Shown here: one piece after another, positions 43,498 through 51,902 of the stretch
Layout: every line of letters begins with the position of its first letter
Position numbering within the stretch: the stretch's first letter is position 1
NCBI RefSeq assembly: GCF_016342705.1
Contig: NZ_JAEINV010000002.1
Span: forward strand, 298,625-362,624
DNA: 64,000 nt
Source: Lutibacter sp.
Lineage (GTDB): Bacteria; Bacteroidota; Bacteroidia; Flavobacteriales; Flavobacteriaceae
Direction: 5' to 3'
Notes under the pieces: model-generated
What the model was told of the DNA's origin: nothing
Databases searched by the model: none
The model's input: the letters and a program-made list of their open reading frames with translations, nothing else
Translations under genes and position numbers: made by a program

Positions 43498-45573
43498 TTA
43501 AAAATCAGTATACCAATTAAATACATCGGTTTTTAAACCGAATGAAATCCATGTAGAACTTGTTTTATCAAAACTTACTGTTGGAATATCTGGGTTAAAA
43601 TTTCTATATGATAAACCTCCAAACACTTTTAAATTTGTTGCCGGATTTACTAAATAACCAACCTGTAAATCAGCTATAAATATTTTGGCTGCATTCCCTT
43701 GACCAATAGTATTTCCATAATCAGAAGCCCTATCATCATTATCTCTATAAACATTTCCACCGTAACTATAAGAATCTGCAACTGAATTAAAGTCAAATCC
43801 TTTTTTTCCAAAAACAAATTTAGAATTTACAAACCATCTATCTTTAGAATAACGAGCTATTGCAATAAATTCATTAAAATTTGAACCCCATAAATGTGCT
43901 AATGGTTGGTTATTATGTCCGTAGTTATAATTTAACTCATCATGAGAATACGTAAAAGGTCTCACAGAATTATATTCCGCTTGTAAGTACAAATTTTCAA
44001 TAGCAAAAGCATTGTAATATTTAGCTCCAATTTGAATTCCATTTTTATTTGCCCACCAACCATCATTACTTGTAATTTCAGAAATTCTAAATTCATCCAA
44101 TAATAATTGTGAATAAAGTGAAATATCTTTCATTTTATATTTTAAACTTAAACCTAGTAATGAGTTTCCTGCTCTTGATCCGGTTGAAAACTCAACAGCG
44201 GTGTAAAATATTAATGGATTTAAATAATTCACATCAAATCCTCTGTTATTTACATCATCCCAAATAACAGTTTCAAATAAGCCTATATTTAACTTTTTAG
44301 TTGCATTCCAACTTAAATAATGTGTTGCAATAAATTTTTGTTTATATGCGCCATCTTCTGTTAGTTCAGGTCTAACATCTTGCATGGTCATAAACAAATT
44401 TGTGTATTTAATTTTCCAAAAGCTAGTGTTAATTTTAAAAAATGGATATGGTGAAGCAACATCAGATAAAAATAATGATCGATAACCATCTCCTATAAAA
44501 TTTTTACCATTTCCAAATTGAAAATTAAAGTATTTACTTGGTGTGTAAGATAAATAAGCTTCGGCAACAGGGTAATCATAGGCATCCGATTTATAATCTT
44601 TTGCAATTCCTCTTCCGGGAATTATGGCTGGATTTCCACCATCTGGCTTTATGGAATTAGCATATTCATTAAAATATGTAGCAAACCTTCCTTGGCTTTC
44701 ATAAAAACTTGTTGAAAAACTTAAGTTTTTACCAATTGCGCCATTGATAGTTACAGCACGTGTATTATTAAACGTATTAACGCCTTCACTATCTTTCCCT
44801 AATTGCAAATCAACAACAGGATCTACAGTAAACCAAAACCCATTGCCTTTTACAAAAGCCATATGTTCATTCAATAATTTCTTGCCAAACCAAGTTTCTT
44901 TAGGTTGTATCAATTTATTTTTTTGAGCCTCTAAATCTACATATTTAGTAACTTCACTATAAACAAAAGGTTTAACCGCTGTGTGCAAATTATCAGACTG
45001 ATTTAAATAATAGTCAAAATTAGCATAAGCTTCATGTGTAAATGGAATATTTAAATCGCTGGTATGTTCTGGAAACAATGTGCTTTTTGAAACAACAACT
45101 TCAGTAGCCTCCCTTAATTCAAAAGGAGAAATTTCTTCTTGTTCTTCTGCTAGTTTTTTAACAATCTGAACTTGTTGATTTTTTTCTATTGGAATTGAGA
45201 TAGGAAATACAAATTGCATTTCTATGGGATGATTATTATATGTTGCTGGACTAATTGTTGGAAAGGTTGCAAAAACACGTTCAATCTCCTCTTTTAATTC
45301 TTTATATGGCGAATTTACGTACACAACTTTAAAATTTCCAGATGAAGTAACTACAAAAACAACATTTATAGTATCCGTAAAATTATCTTTCTTAATATTT
45401 TCTGGAAGTTTAAACTCCTCAACAACAATTTTTTTTATCTGATTATTAAAACAATTAGACAATCCTGAAATATCTAAGGTATCACACGATGGAAAAACTG
45501 GATATTTTTCAATTTGTGAAAAAACTGAAATACTAAAAAGAATAAAAAGAATACTTAAAATAGAATTTTTCAT
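43498..45573 (-). CDS. RemB-like outer-membrane protein with N-terminal TonB-C-like domain
   Basis: A 691-residue exported protein with a signal peptide ending ISVFSQ (about residue 20). Residues about 22-135 (PVFPSCDTL...CFNNQIKKIV...ISPATYNNHPIEM) resemble the TonB C-terminal-like domain of the two proteins at 47012-48696. The remaining 500 or so residues are strand-rich with aromatic ends (NFQFGNGKNFIGDGYRSLFL), like Wzi/capsule-assembly barrels. The protein ends in WYTDF. This architecture fits the flavobacterial gliding protein RemB, but I recognise it only by overall layout. It lies 9 bp downstream of the acetyltransferase gene. Confidence 0.68.
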   Translation of the reverse strand: MKNSILSILFILFSISVFSQIEKYPVFPSCDTLDISGLSNCFNNQIKKIVVEEFKLPENIKKDNFTDTINVVFVVTSSGNFKVVYVNSPYKELKEEIERVFATFPTISPATYNNHPIEMQFVFPISIPIEKNQQVQIVKKLAEEQEEISPFELREATEVVVSKSTLFPEHTSDLNIPFTHEAYANFDYYLNQSDNLHTAVKPFVYSEVTKYVDLEAQKNKLIQPKETWFGKKLLNEHMAFVKGNGFWFTVDPVVDLQLGKDSEGVNTFNNTRAVTINGAIGKNLSFSTSFYESQGRFATYFNEYANSIKPDGGNPAIIPGRGIAKDYKSDAYDYPVAEAYLSYTPSKYFNFQFGNGKNFIGDGYRSLFLSDVASPYPFFKINTSFWKIKYTNLFMTMQDVRPELTEDGAYKQKFIATHYLSWNATKKLNIGLFETVIWDDVNNRGFDVNYLNPLIFYTAVEFSTGSRAGNSLLGLSLKYKMKDISLYSQLLLDEFRISEITSNDGWWANKNGIQIGAKYYNAFAIENLYLQAEYNSVRPFTYSHDELNYNYGHNNQPLAHLWGSNFNEFIAIARYSKDRWFVNSKFVFGKKGFDFNSVADSYSYGGNVYRDNDDRASDYGNTIGQGNAAKIFIADLQVGYLVNPATNLKVFGGLSYRNFNPDIPTVSFDKTSSTWISFGLKTDVFNWYTDF

Positions 45574-45582
45574 TATAAATAC

Positions 45583-46158
45583 TTACTGAATTTTTTGAAC
45601 GCTATTACTTAATAATTGATATTTTTCACCACTTTCTTCGCAAATTGCATATCCATTTTCATCAAAATTTAAACGATGTCCATATTCACTAATCCAACCA
45701 ATTTGTTTTGATGGATTTCCAACAACCAACGCATAGGGTAAAACTGGTTTTGTAACTACCGCTCCTGCGCCAATTAAAGCATATTGTCCAATTTCATTTC
45801 CACAAATTATAGTGGCGTTTGCACCAATACTTGCACCTTTTCTAACCAAGGTTTTTTTATACTCATCTCGCCTAATTACGGCGCTTCTTGGATTAATAAC
45901 ATTTGTAAAAACCATAGATGGACCTAAAAAAACATCGTCTTCACAAATAACGCCTGAATATATTGAAACATTATTTTGCACTTTTACATTTTTGCCTAAA
46001 ACAACTTCCGGTGAAATAACAACGTTTTGTCCAATATTACATTGTTCTCCTATTACTGAATTTGGCATAATATGACTGAAATGCCAAATTTTTGTCCCTT
46101 TCCCAATGGTACAACCTTTATCTATAACCGCTGTTTCGTGTGCAAAAAATGTTTCCAT
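45583..46158 (-). CDS. Left-handed beta-helix acetyltransferase (WbpD/WlbB-like)
   Basis: A 191-residue hexapeptide-repeat transferase. The imperfect [LIV]-G-x4 repeats run from residue 8 to about 150. METFFAHETAVIDKGCTIG, KIWHFSHIM and GASIGANATIICG match the N-acetyltransferases that acetylate UDP-3-amino-sugar uronates for surface polysaccharides. The frame runs 12 codons further upstream, but those overlap deoC and the conserved N-terminus starts at 46158. The start lies 1 nt after the deoC stop, and the GGAGG in the deoC end could act as a ribosome site. Confidence 0.85.
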   Translation of the reverse strand: METFFAHETAVIDKGCTIGKGTKIWHFSHIMPNSVIGEQCNIGQNVVISPEVVLGKNVKVQNNVSIYSGVICEDDVFLGPSMVFTNVINPRSAVIRRDEYKKTLVRKGASIGANATIICGNEIGQYALIGAGAVVTKPVLPYALVVGNPSKQIGWISEYGHRLNFDENGYAICEESGEKYQLLSNSVQKIQ

Positions 46159-46159
46159 A

Positions 46160-46912
46160 CTAATAACCTCCTTCTGCTTTTCCACCATCAGCAATTAATT
46201 TTGCTGAAGAAGTTCCAATTCTTGTTACTCCCATGTTAGCCATTCTCACTGCATCTTCAAAATTTCTAACACCACCAGCTGCTTTTGCAGGTAATGGTTT
46301 TGCATTTTCAACAATTAATTCCATAGCTTCAAAAGTTGCTCCATTTGGTTTGCCTTCTTCAGTTTTAAAAAATCCGGTAGATGATTTTACAAAAACTTTT
46401 GAAGCGTTTTCTTCTCCAAAATTTTCTAAAACAACATCTCGTATTAATTGAGTTAAAGCAACAATTTCTTCATTAGTTAAAGCTGCTATTTCAATAATCC
46501 ATTTTGCAACTTTGTTATTATCCAAAGCCAATTTAGTTCCTTTAAAAACTTCGGCTTTTACTAAATTTATTTTTTCTTCTTTAAAAGCTTCATAATTTAC
46601 CACATAATCTAATTCATCTGCATCGTCTTTTACAGCTTGTAACGCCTCTTTAAGCTTTTCTTCTGTAGAATATGTGCCTTCATGAAAGCCAATAACGGTT
46701 CCTATTAAAACACTAGCATTTGCTTTTGAAATCATTTCTCTTGCCATTGAAACAAATTCTGGGCGAATCATTGCTAATTTAAAATTATTGTCAATAGCTT
46801 CATTTATAAGTCCTTGAACTTTTAATTTTGTTTCTTCTTCTGAAATATTTGCTTGTTGCGCTGTTTTTAGATAGGTAGAATCTAAATATTGATTGATATT
46901 AATTTCGTTCAT
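46160..46912 (-). CDS. deoC: Deoxyribose-phosphate aldolase
   Basis: A 250-residue class I aldolase that cleaves 2-deoxyribose 5-phosphate into acetaldehyde and glyceraldehyde 3-phosphate. The Schiff-base Lys lies in KVFVKSSTGFF. LPAKAAGGVRNFEDAVRM and ATRIGTSS-like GVTRIGTSSAKL form the phosphate site, and SVLIGTVIGFHEGTYSTEEK is the central block. It is placed ahead of the acetyltransferase gene, with a 1-nt gap, in a leftward unit that also reaches the RemB-like gene. Confidence 0.95.
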   Translation of the reverse strand: MNEININQYLDSTYLKTAQQANISEEETKLKVQGLINEAIDNNFKLAMIRPEFVSMAREMISKANASVLIGTVIGFHEGTYSTEEKLKEALQAVKDDADELDYVVNYEAFKEEKINLVKAEVFKGTKLALDNNKVAKWIIEIAALTNEEIVALTQLIRDVVLENFGEENASKVFVKSSTGFFKTEEGKPNGATFEAMELIVENAKPLPAKAAGGVRNFEDAVRMANMGVTRIGTSSAKLIADGGKAEGGY

Positions 46913-46967
46913 TTTTTGAAATACTTTTTTTATAAAACAAATATAAACTTTTTAAAACCATCACTAT

Positions 46968-46995
46968 AAAAAAAATCCCGCGATTGCGGGATTCT
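46968..46995 (-). terminator. Terminator after the TonB-like gene at 47012
   Basis: AATCCCGC (46974-46981) pairs with GCGGGATT (46986-46993), preceded by a long A run on the plus strand, that is a U tract on the minus-strand transcript. Confidence 0.82.
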
Positions 46996-47011
46996 GTAAT
47001 TAAGCTACAAA

Positions 47012-47746
47012 TTATTCTACTTTAAATACAATTGGAAGTCCATAACTTACAGAAACTGCTCTTCCGCGTTGTTTTCCTGGAGTCATAGCAGGTAGTAATT
47101 CTACCACTCTAATGGCTTCTTCCTGTAATTTTTTATGTGGTGCTCTTGCTTGAATATTTGTTATATGACCTGTATTATCAATTTTAAACATTACAAATAT
47201 TTTTTGAATTGTTCCAGATTGTAAACCTAACTCCGAGGCTAGTTCTATATTAAATTTTTTAGAAACAAATTTTGTAACCTCATTTGAAAAACAATCTCGT
47301 TTTTCTTGTTTAGTTCCTTTACAGCCAGGGAAAATAGGTACATCTTCAATAATCATAAATGGCACATCTTCAACAACGGTTTCCTCTTCTTCTTCAACTG
47401 TAACTAGTTGTTTATCAACATTTACAACAACAGCGTCAGTTATATCTAATTCTGTAGATTCAATAATACTTTCTTGAACATCAACCGCGTCATCCACTTT
47501 TAAAATCCTTTCAGAAATTACTGTTTTAGCAGCTGGCGGTTCTTGAATTTCTATTGGCTTTATTTCAATGGTTCTTTCCATATCATCTACACCAACAAAT
47601 GTGCTATTTAAATCTTTTATTTCTGACGGGTACGATTTAAAATTAATAAATTGATATACAATAAATAGTGAAAGAACTAAGCCTAATTCCATTAAAATTT
47701 TTGAATAATTTTCAAGTACTACGTGTGGATATTTTTTAAGTTCCAT
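47012..47746 (-). CDS. TonB-like energy transducer, paralogue 1
   Basis: A 244-residue inner-membrane protein. A short basic N-terminus (MELKKYPHVVLENYSK), one transmembrane helix (about residues 18-35), an acidic Val/Glu-rich periplasmic linker and a TonB-C-like domain (about 145-244) follow in order. The domain has VPIFPGCKGTKQEKRDCF and ends GRAVSVSYGLPIVFKVE. The frame is open 35 codons further upstream, but that part has no counterpart in the neighbour. TonB proteins transmit proton-motive force to outer-membrane receptors. It is a paralogue of the next gene. Confidence 0.88.
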   Translation of the reverse strand: MELKKYPHVVLENYSKILMELGLVLSLFIVYQFINFKSYPSEIKDLNSTFVGVDDMERTIEIKPIEIQEPPAAKTVISERILKVDDAVDVQESIIESTELDITDAVVVNVDKQLVTVEEEEETVVEDVPFMIIEDVPIFPGCKGTKQEKRDCFSNEVTKFVSKKFNIELASELGLQSGTIQKIFVMFKIDNTGHITNIQARAPHKKLQEEAIRVVELLPAMTPGKQRGRAVSVSYGLPIVFKVE

Positions 47747-47916
47747 GATGACCTTTTTTAAGTTCAACAAGAATAAAATGAGTCCGCTGTTATAAAACAG
47801 TTGAAGTATATAATGCATGAATTTGCAAAAACAAGATGCCTTTAAAAGCAACTCCTTGCAAGATTAATTTCATATTAAAGATACAACATTTTTAAATGAT
47901 TTACAATTTATTAAAT

Positions 47917-47946
47917 AAAAAAACCAGTATAAATACTGGTTTTAAA
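47917..47946 (-). terminator. Terminator after the TonB-like gene at 47950
   Basis: AAAACCAGTAT-AA-ATACTGGTTTT is a perfect hairpin flanked by A/T runs, just past the minus-strand stop. Confidence 0.85.
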
Positions 47947-47949
47947 AGA

Positions 47950-48696
47950 CTATTCAACTTTAAATGCAATTGGTACCGCATATCTTACTTTTATAGGCTT
48001 CCCTTGTTGCTTTCCAGGTTTCATTTTTGGTAATAAACTAATAACTCTAATTGCTTCATCTTGCAATCTTTTATGTGGAGCTCTCGCTTCAATATCTATT
48101 ACATTTCCGTTTTTATCAATTTTAAATTGGGTATAAATTCTTTGAATTCCAGGAGTTAAACCTAATTCTCCGGCTAGCTGATTATTAAATTTTTTATTGA
48201 TATATTTAGCGATTTCTTCAGAAAAACAAGCTTTACGCTCTTCATTTGTTCCTTTACAACCGGGAAAAAGTGGAGCTTCTTCTAAAAATGTAATATCAAA
48301 AAAATCATCTTTTGGATCAATTATTACTTCTTTTGGAACTTCAACTAATGTGTTCTGATCAAATGGCGCATCAATATCTGGAGTAAAGTAAAGAGTTTCA
48401 TCTATATCAGCATCATTTTTTTCTTGCTTAATATCTACCAAAATTTGCTTTTGTTTTGGCTGCGTAACTTTCTCGGGTTCTATTTTAAGCTCAATCATAG
48501 GTGGCGTATTGTCTATTAAATGGCTGCCGGAATCTGTTAAAGTACTAATTTCATTATTAAAGGTTTTGTTTTGAATTAACAAATACACCACAAAAAGAGA
48601 TAAAACTAAGCCTAATTGAACAAATAGTTTACTGTAATTTTCTAAATTTGCTTTAGGGTGTTTTTTGATTTCATAATTTTTCTTAGAAAAGTTCAT
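47950..48696 (-). CDS. TonB-like energy transducer, paralogue 2
   Basis: A 248-residue protein with the same layout as the gene at 47012-47746. It has a basic N-terminus with KKHPKANLENYSKLFVQLGL, one transmembrane helix (about residues 26-45), a Pro/Lys/Asp-rich linker and a TonB-C-like domain. The domain has APLFPGCKGTNEERKACF and ends GKPIKVRYAVPIAFKVE. The two proteins differ mostly in the linker. Each has its own terminator, so they may be expressed separately. No exbB/exbD is in the window. Confidence 0.88.
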   Translation of the reverse strand: MNFSKKNYEIKKHPKANLENYSKLFVQLGLVLSLFVVYLLIQNKTFNNEISTLTDSGSHLIDNTPPMIELKIEPEKVTQPKQKQILVDIKQEKNDADIDETLYFTPDIDAPFDQNTLVEVPKEVIIDPKDDFFDITFLEEAPLFPGCKGTNEERKACFSEEIAKYINKKFNNQLAGELGLTPGIQRIYTQFKIDKNGNVIDIEARAPHKRLQDEAIRVISLLPKMKPGKQQGKPIKVRYAVPIAFKVE

Positions 48697-48837
48697 AATA
48701 TTAAGGTTTTATGTTCCTACTTTTTCTTTGAATTTTATAATTAATTGGATTGAGTGGAATTGAAAAAATTAATTATTTATTAAAAGGTGAAAAATAGCAA
48801 CTGTTAATATTTTGTTAATATCAAGAAACATACCAAA

Positions 48838-48871
48838 AAAAAGAAGCTGCATTAAAATGCAGCTTCTTTCA
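48838..48871 (-). terminator. Terminator after lipoprotein paralogue B
   Basis: AAGAAGCTGCATT (48841-48853) pairs perfectly with AATGCAGCTTCTT (48856-48868). A-rich DNA on the left gives a U tract on the minus-strand transcript. Confidence 0.85.
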
Positions 48872-48900
48872 CTTTTTTAATAAATTTGTTCGGTAATTAT

Positions 48901-49938
48901 TTAAGGTAATCCATTAATTAGCGTTTCTAAAGCAGATTGTGTAATTGGACTTAAGCTTGAAATTACTTCAATATGATTATCAACAATAGTTGTTCCTTGT
49001 AGTGCATAATAAACTTGCCCATCAATTTCTGTTACAACTATAATATGAACTTCTAATCCAATTGGAATTGACCCATAATGCTCTGTAAACATTTCTAAAC
49101 TTTCATTCCAAACATCCATTCTTGCAATTGCTGTATTTTCACCATCATAGTATAAAAATACTGCACAATTATCTGCATCATACCCTTCAGGAACGTCTAT
49201 AAAAATTTCAGTTTTTGGACCAGCATAACTATACCATCTGTCTAAATTTGACCAACCAAAGCTTCCTAAATTAAAATTATAAGTTGCCATAACTCCATTT
49301 GCTCCTTGTGCTTCTTTAAACTCTACACCGTCAGGCTCACCGTCATTATTTTCATCAGCCTCAATCCATTCATCGGTATCATTTAATTCATCACCAGCTC
49401 TAAATAATTTCATATTCCAATCCATATTAGCAGGGGCAGTATCTCTACTTGTTACATCAATCATTCCTAAAAGTTCTAGTTCATTTGAACCTTGTTTTGC
49501 GTTAATAAAAAATTCACCAGCCGACTTTAAAGCTTCTTTGTTTCCATTGTTTTTCCTTCCTAACGTTGACATGTTTGATAAAACAATATCTGATTTGTCG
49601 TATATTTCAACTAATTGAATAATTACTTGACCAGTTACCGGAGTACCATTTAAACCAAATACATTTGGTGGAAAATTTACTTTTGTTCCTTGCGATCCTG
49701 TAATTATTCCTCCTGAAGCGGCATCTATAGTAAATTCTTCTAAATCATCAATTCTATTATTTTCAAAACGATTATTTAAAGCTATGCCATTTGGTTGTGG
49801 CTGGTATGGTTCAACTTCATTGTCTGGCATACAACTACCAAAAAATAATACTACTGATAATCCAATTGCATTTTTTAAAATTCTGTTCACTACTTTACTA
49901 GTATTCAAGTTTGCGAAATTTTGTGTTTGTGTTTTCAT
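48901..49938 (-). CDS. Cell-surface lipoprotein, paralogue B (ZU5-like beta domain)
   Basis: A 345-residue lipoprotein: after a long N-region the lipobox LFFGSC gives Cys36, and MPDNEVEPYQPQPNG follows. A beta-sandwich-like domain (about residues 68-130: EFTIDAASGG...FGLNGTPVTGQVIIQL) resembles the ZU5-like modules of Bacteroidota lipoproteins. An acidic DENNDGEPDG stretch could bind calcium. The C-terminal domain has YSYAGPKTEIFIDVP and ends PITQSALETLINGLP. It is clearly a tandem duplicate of the gene at 50141-51199, including signal and upstream region. The function is unknown. Confidence 0.82.
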   Translation of the reverse strand: MKTQTQNFANLNTSKVVNRILKNAIGLSVVLFFGSCMPDNEVEPYQPQPNGIALNNRFENNRIDDLEEFTIDAASGGIITGSQGTKVNFPPNVFGLNGTPVTGQVIIQLVEIYDKSDIVLSNMSTLGRKNNGNKEALKSAGEFFINAKQGSNELELLGMIDVTSRDTAPANMDWNMKLFRAGDELNDTDEWIEADENNDGEPDGVEFKEAQGANGVMATYNFNLGSFGWSNLDRWYSYAGPKTEIFIDVPEGYDADNCAVFLYYDGENTAIARMDVWNESLEMFTEHYGSIPIGLEVHIIVVTEIDGQVYYALQGTTIVDNHIEVISSLSPITQSALETLINGLP

Positions 49939-49968
49939 AATTATTAGTTTTTAAAATTTTTAATATTT

Positions 49969-50011
49969 GTTTTATACCTATATATCAACTACCTATTTAT
50001 ATTGTTACCCC
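49969..50011 (-). promoter_or_regulatory. Conserved bipartite promoter-like block of lipoprotein paralogue B
   Basis: On the minus strand GGGGTAACA (50011-50003) is followed after exactly 25 bp by GTATAAAAC (49977-49969), with TTGATAT inside the spacer. The same arrangement and spacing precede paralogue A, while the flanks have diverged. With an ECF sigma gene next door, an ECF promoter is the leading explanation (GTAACA as -35, the GATAT region as -10), but this is inference. Confidence 0.5.
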
Positions 50012-50057
50012 TATTTTGAGTTTTTTTTAAAATATTATTTTTTATTTCTATTAAGCA

Positions 50058-50094
50058 TAAAAAAAGAGCCATCTAAATACTTAGATAGCCCTTT
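50058..50094 (-). terminator. Terminator after lipoprotein paralogue A
   Basis: AAGAGCCATCTAA pairs with TTAGATAGCCCTT across the loop ATAC with two mismatches. An A run on the left gives a U tract on the minus strand. It lies 46 bp past the paralogue A stop. Confidence 0.7.
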
Positions 50095-50140
50095 CCACTA
50101 GCAATTAACCTATTTCTAACTGTTCACTAATTGCAATATT

Positions 50141-51199
50141 TTATGGTAATCCGTTAATTAAACTTTCTAAAGCGGCTTGCGTAATTGGACTTAAACTTGT
50201 TATAATTTCAATATGGTTATCAATAACTGTTGTTCCTTGAATTGCATAATGTAATTCTCCGTCAATTTCAGTAACAACTATTATGTGAACTTGTTGACCA
50301 ATTGGAATTAATCCATAATGTTCTGTAAACATTTCAGTTGTTGTATCCCAAATATCCATTTTAGCTAAAGCTGTTGGTTCACCATCATATGATAAATAAA
50401 CTGCACAATTATCTCCGTTATATCCAGCAGGAACATCCACATAAATTTCCGTTTTTGGACCTGTAAAACTGTACCATCTGTCAAGGTTTGTCCAACCAAA
50501 AGAACTAATATCAAATCCGTATGTTACATAACTACCACCAGTGGTATTTTGACCATCTCTAATTACTGGTTTATCATTTATCCCATCACCATTGTCATCC
50601 GCCTCAACCCAATCACAATCATCATCAATTCCGTCACAATCATTATCTAAACCACCTGTTTTAAAAATCTGCATTGCTCCATCAACGTTGGCCGGATCAA
50701 TTTCTCTACTAGTTACAGTAGCATTTTCCAATAATTCTAATTCATTTGTGCCTTGTTTGGCATCAATAAAAAATTCACCTGCTGATTTTAAAACTTCCTT
50801 ATCTCCGTTTGGTCTTTGCCCTAATGTTGATTTATTTTTCAATAGCATTGAAGCCTTATCGTAAATTTCAAGTAATTGTACAGTTACATTTCCTGTTACT
50901 GGAACTCCATTTATTCCAAAAGAATTTGCTTGAAACTGTACTTTTGTTCCTTGGGCTCCTATTACAGTTCCACCAACAGAAGCGTCAATTATAAATTCCT
51001 GAACGGCATCATTTCTATTATCTAAAAAGCGTTCATTTAATGCTTGTCCATCTGGTTGTGGCTGAAAAGGTTCCACTTCATTATCTGGCATACAACTTCC
51101 AAATAAAAATATGACAGATAAACCAATTGCGTTTTTTAAAATGTTAGTTACAGTTTTACTGTTTTTTAAGTTTCTGAATTTTTGTGTTAGTGTTTTCAT
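50141..51199 (-). CDS. Cell-surface lipoprotein, paralogue A (ZU5-like beta domain)
   Basis: A 352-residue lipoprotein with lipobox FLFGSC (Cys36) and the same domain order as its downstream neighbour, sharing long stretches such as MPDNEVEPFQPQP, KSAGEFFIDAKQG and the ending SLINGLP. A clear difference is an acidic insert near residues 190-212 (DNDCDGIDDDCDWVEADD), with two cysteines and a thrombospondin type 3-like calcium-binding look. It is transcribed divergently from the ECF sigma gene, and 120 bp separates the starts. The function is unknown, and surface or stress sensing is only a guess. Confidence 0.82.
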   Translation of the reverse strand: MKTLTQKFRNLKNSKTVTNILKNAIGLSVIFLFGSCMPDNEVEPFQPQPDGQALNERFLDNRNDAVQEFIIDASVGGTVIGAQGTKVQFQANSFGINGVPVTGNVTVQLLEIYDKASMLLKNKSTLGQRPNGDKEVLKSAGEFFIDAKQGTNELELLENATVTSREIDPANVDGAMQIFKTGGLDNDCDGIDDDCDWVEADDNGDGINDKPVIRDGQNTTGGSYVTYGFDISSFGWTNLDRWYSFTGPKTEIYVDVPAGYNGDNCAVYLSYDGEPTALAKMDIWDTTTEMFTEHYGLIPIGQQVHIIVVTEIDGELHYAIQGTTVIDNHIEIITSLSPITQAALESLINGLP

Positions 51200-51231
51200 A
51201 ATTATTAGTTTTTAAATGTTTTTTTAAATTT

Positions 51232-51274
51232 GTTTTATACTAACATATCAATACACTTTAAAATTTGTTACCCC
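51232..51274 (-). promoter_or_regulatory. Conserved bipartite promoter-like block of lipoprotein paralogue A
   Basis: On the minus strand GGGGTAACA (51274-51266) is followed after 25 bp by GTATAAAAC (51240-51232), again with TTGATAT at the same place in the spacer. Spacing is identical to the block upstream of paralogue B (49969-50011). It lies within the 120-bp divergent region shared with the ECF sigma gene. Confidence 0.55.
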
Positions 51275-51319
51275 TTATTCTGAAAAAAATTTTAAATTAG
51301 CTGAAACTAACTTTTGTAA

Positions 51320-51901
51320 ATGGACGTAAAACCACACGAAGATCATATATATATAGAAGCACTTTTAAAAAATGATAGTAAAGTGCTTTCTACATTATAT
51401 GCAACGTTTTCACCTAAAATAGTAGCTTATATAAAGAATAATAGTGGTGATGCTGATGCCGCACAAGATGTTATTCAAGAAACATTAGTCACCATTTATC
51501 ACCAAGCAAAAGAAAAAAACTTTATACTTACGTGTCCGTTTGATGCGTACTTTTTTTTATTATGTAAAAGACGCTGGTTAAATGAATTGAAAAAAAGAGG
51601 AAATAATAGGGTAACAATTATTGATGATGTCACATCTATTAGTGAAGAGCAAGAACAACAAGTTGAAGAAACAGAAATTTTTGAAAAGCAACATCAATTA
51701 TTTGAGTTGAAATTTAAAGAATTAGGAGAAAAATGTCAGGAATTATTAAAAGCCACTTTTAAAATAAAATCTATGGAAGAAGTTGCTGATTTTTTAGGTG
51801 TAACGTACGGATATGCTCGCAAGAAGAAATCACAATGTATGGGGAAATTAACCCAACTTGTGAAAAATTCGAATGAATTTAATCAACTAAAAGCGTATTA
51901 A
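51320..51901 (+). CDS. ECF-type RNA polymerase sigma factor
   Basis: A 193-residue sigma-70 family protein with region 2 (residues about 12-75: LYATFSPKIVAYIKNNSGD, AQDVIQETLVTIYHQ) and region 4 (about 130-185: LKATFKIKSMEEVADFLGVT followed by GYARKKKSQCMGKL as the DNA-binding helix). The linker is acidic. The start lies 120 bp from the divergent lipoprotein gene. The next gene, 1 bp away, encodes a probable anti-sigma factor, so this is an ECF regulatory pair that probably controls the neighbouring lipoproteins. Confidence 0.9.
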   Translation: MDVKPHEDHIYIEALLKNDSKVLSTLYATFSPKIVAYIKNNSGDADAAQDVIQETLVTIYHQAKEKNFILTCPFDAYFFLLCKRRWLNELKKRGNNRVTIIDDVTSISEEQEQQVEETEIFEKQHQLFELKFKELGEKCQELLKATFKIKSMEEVADFLGVTYGYARKKKSQCMGKLTQLVKNSNEFNQLKAY

Positions 51902-51902
51902 A

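Noticed and set aside
47747..47851. 35-codon extension of TonB-like paralogue 1
   Set aside because: The paralogue begins at the position equivalent to MELKKYP. The extension has no counterpart.
47012..51199. Polysaccharide utilisation locus (SusCD) reading of the envelope genes
   Set aside because: No SusD-like gene or glycoside hydrolase is present, and the TonB-dependent receptor at 60871 stands alone.
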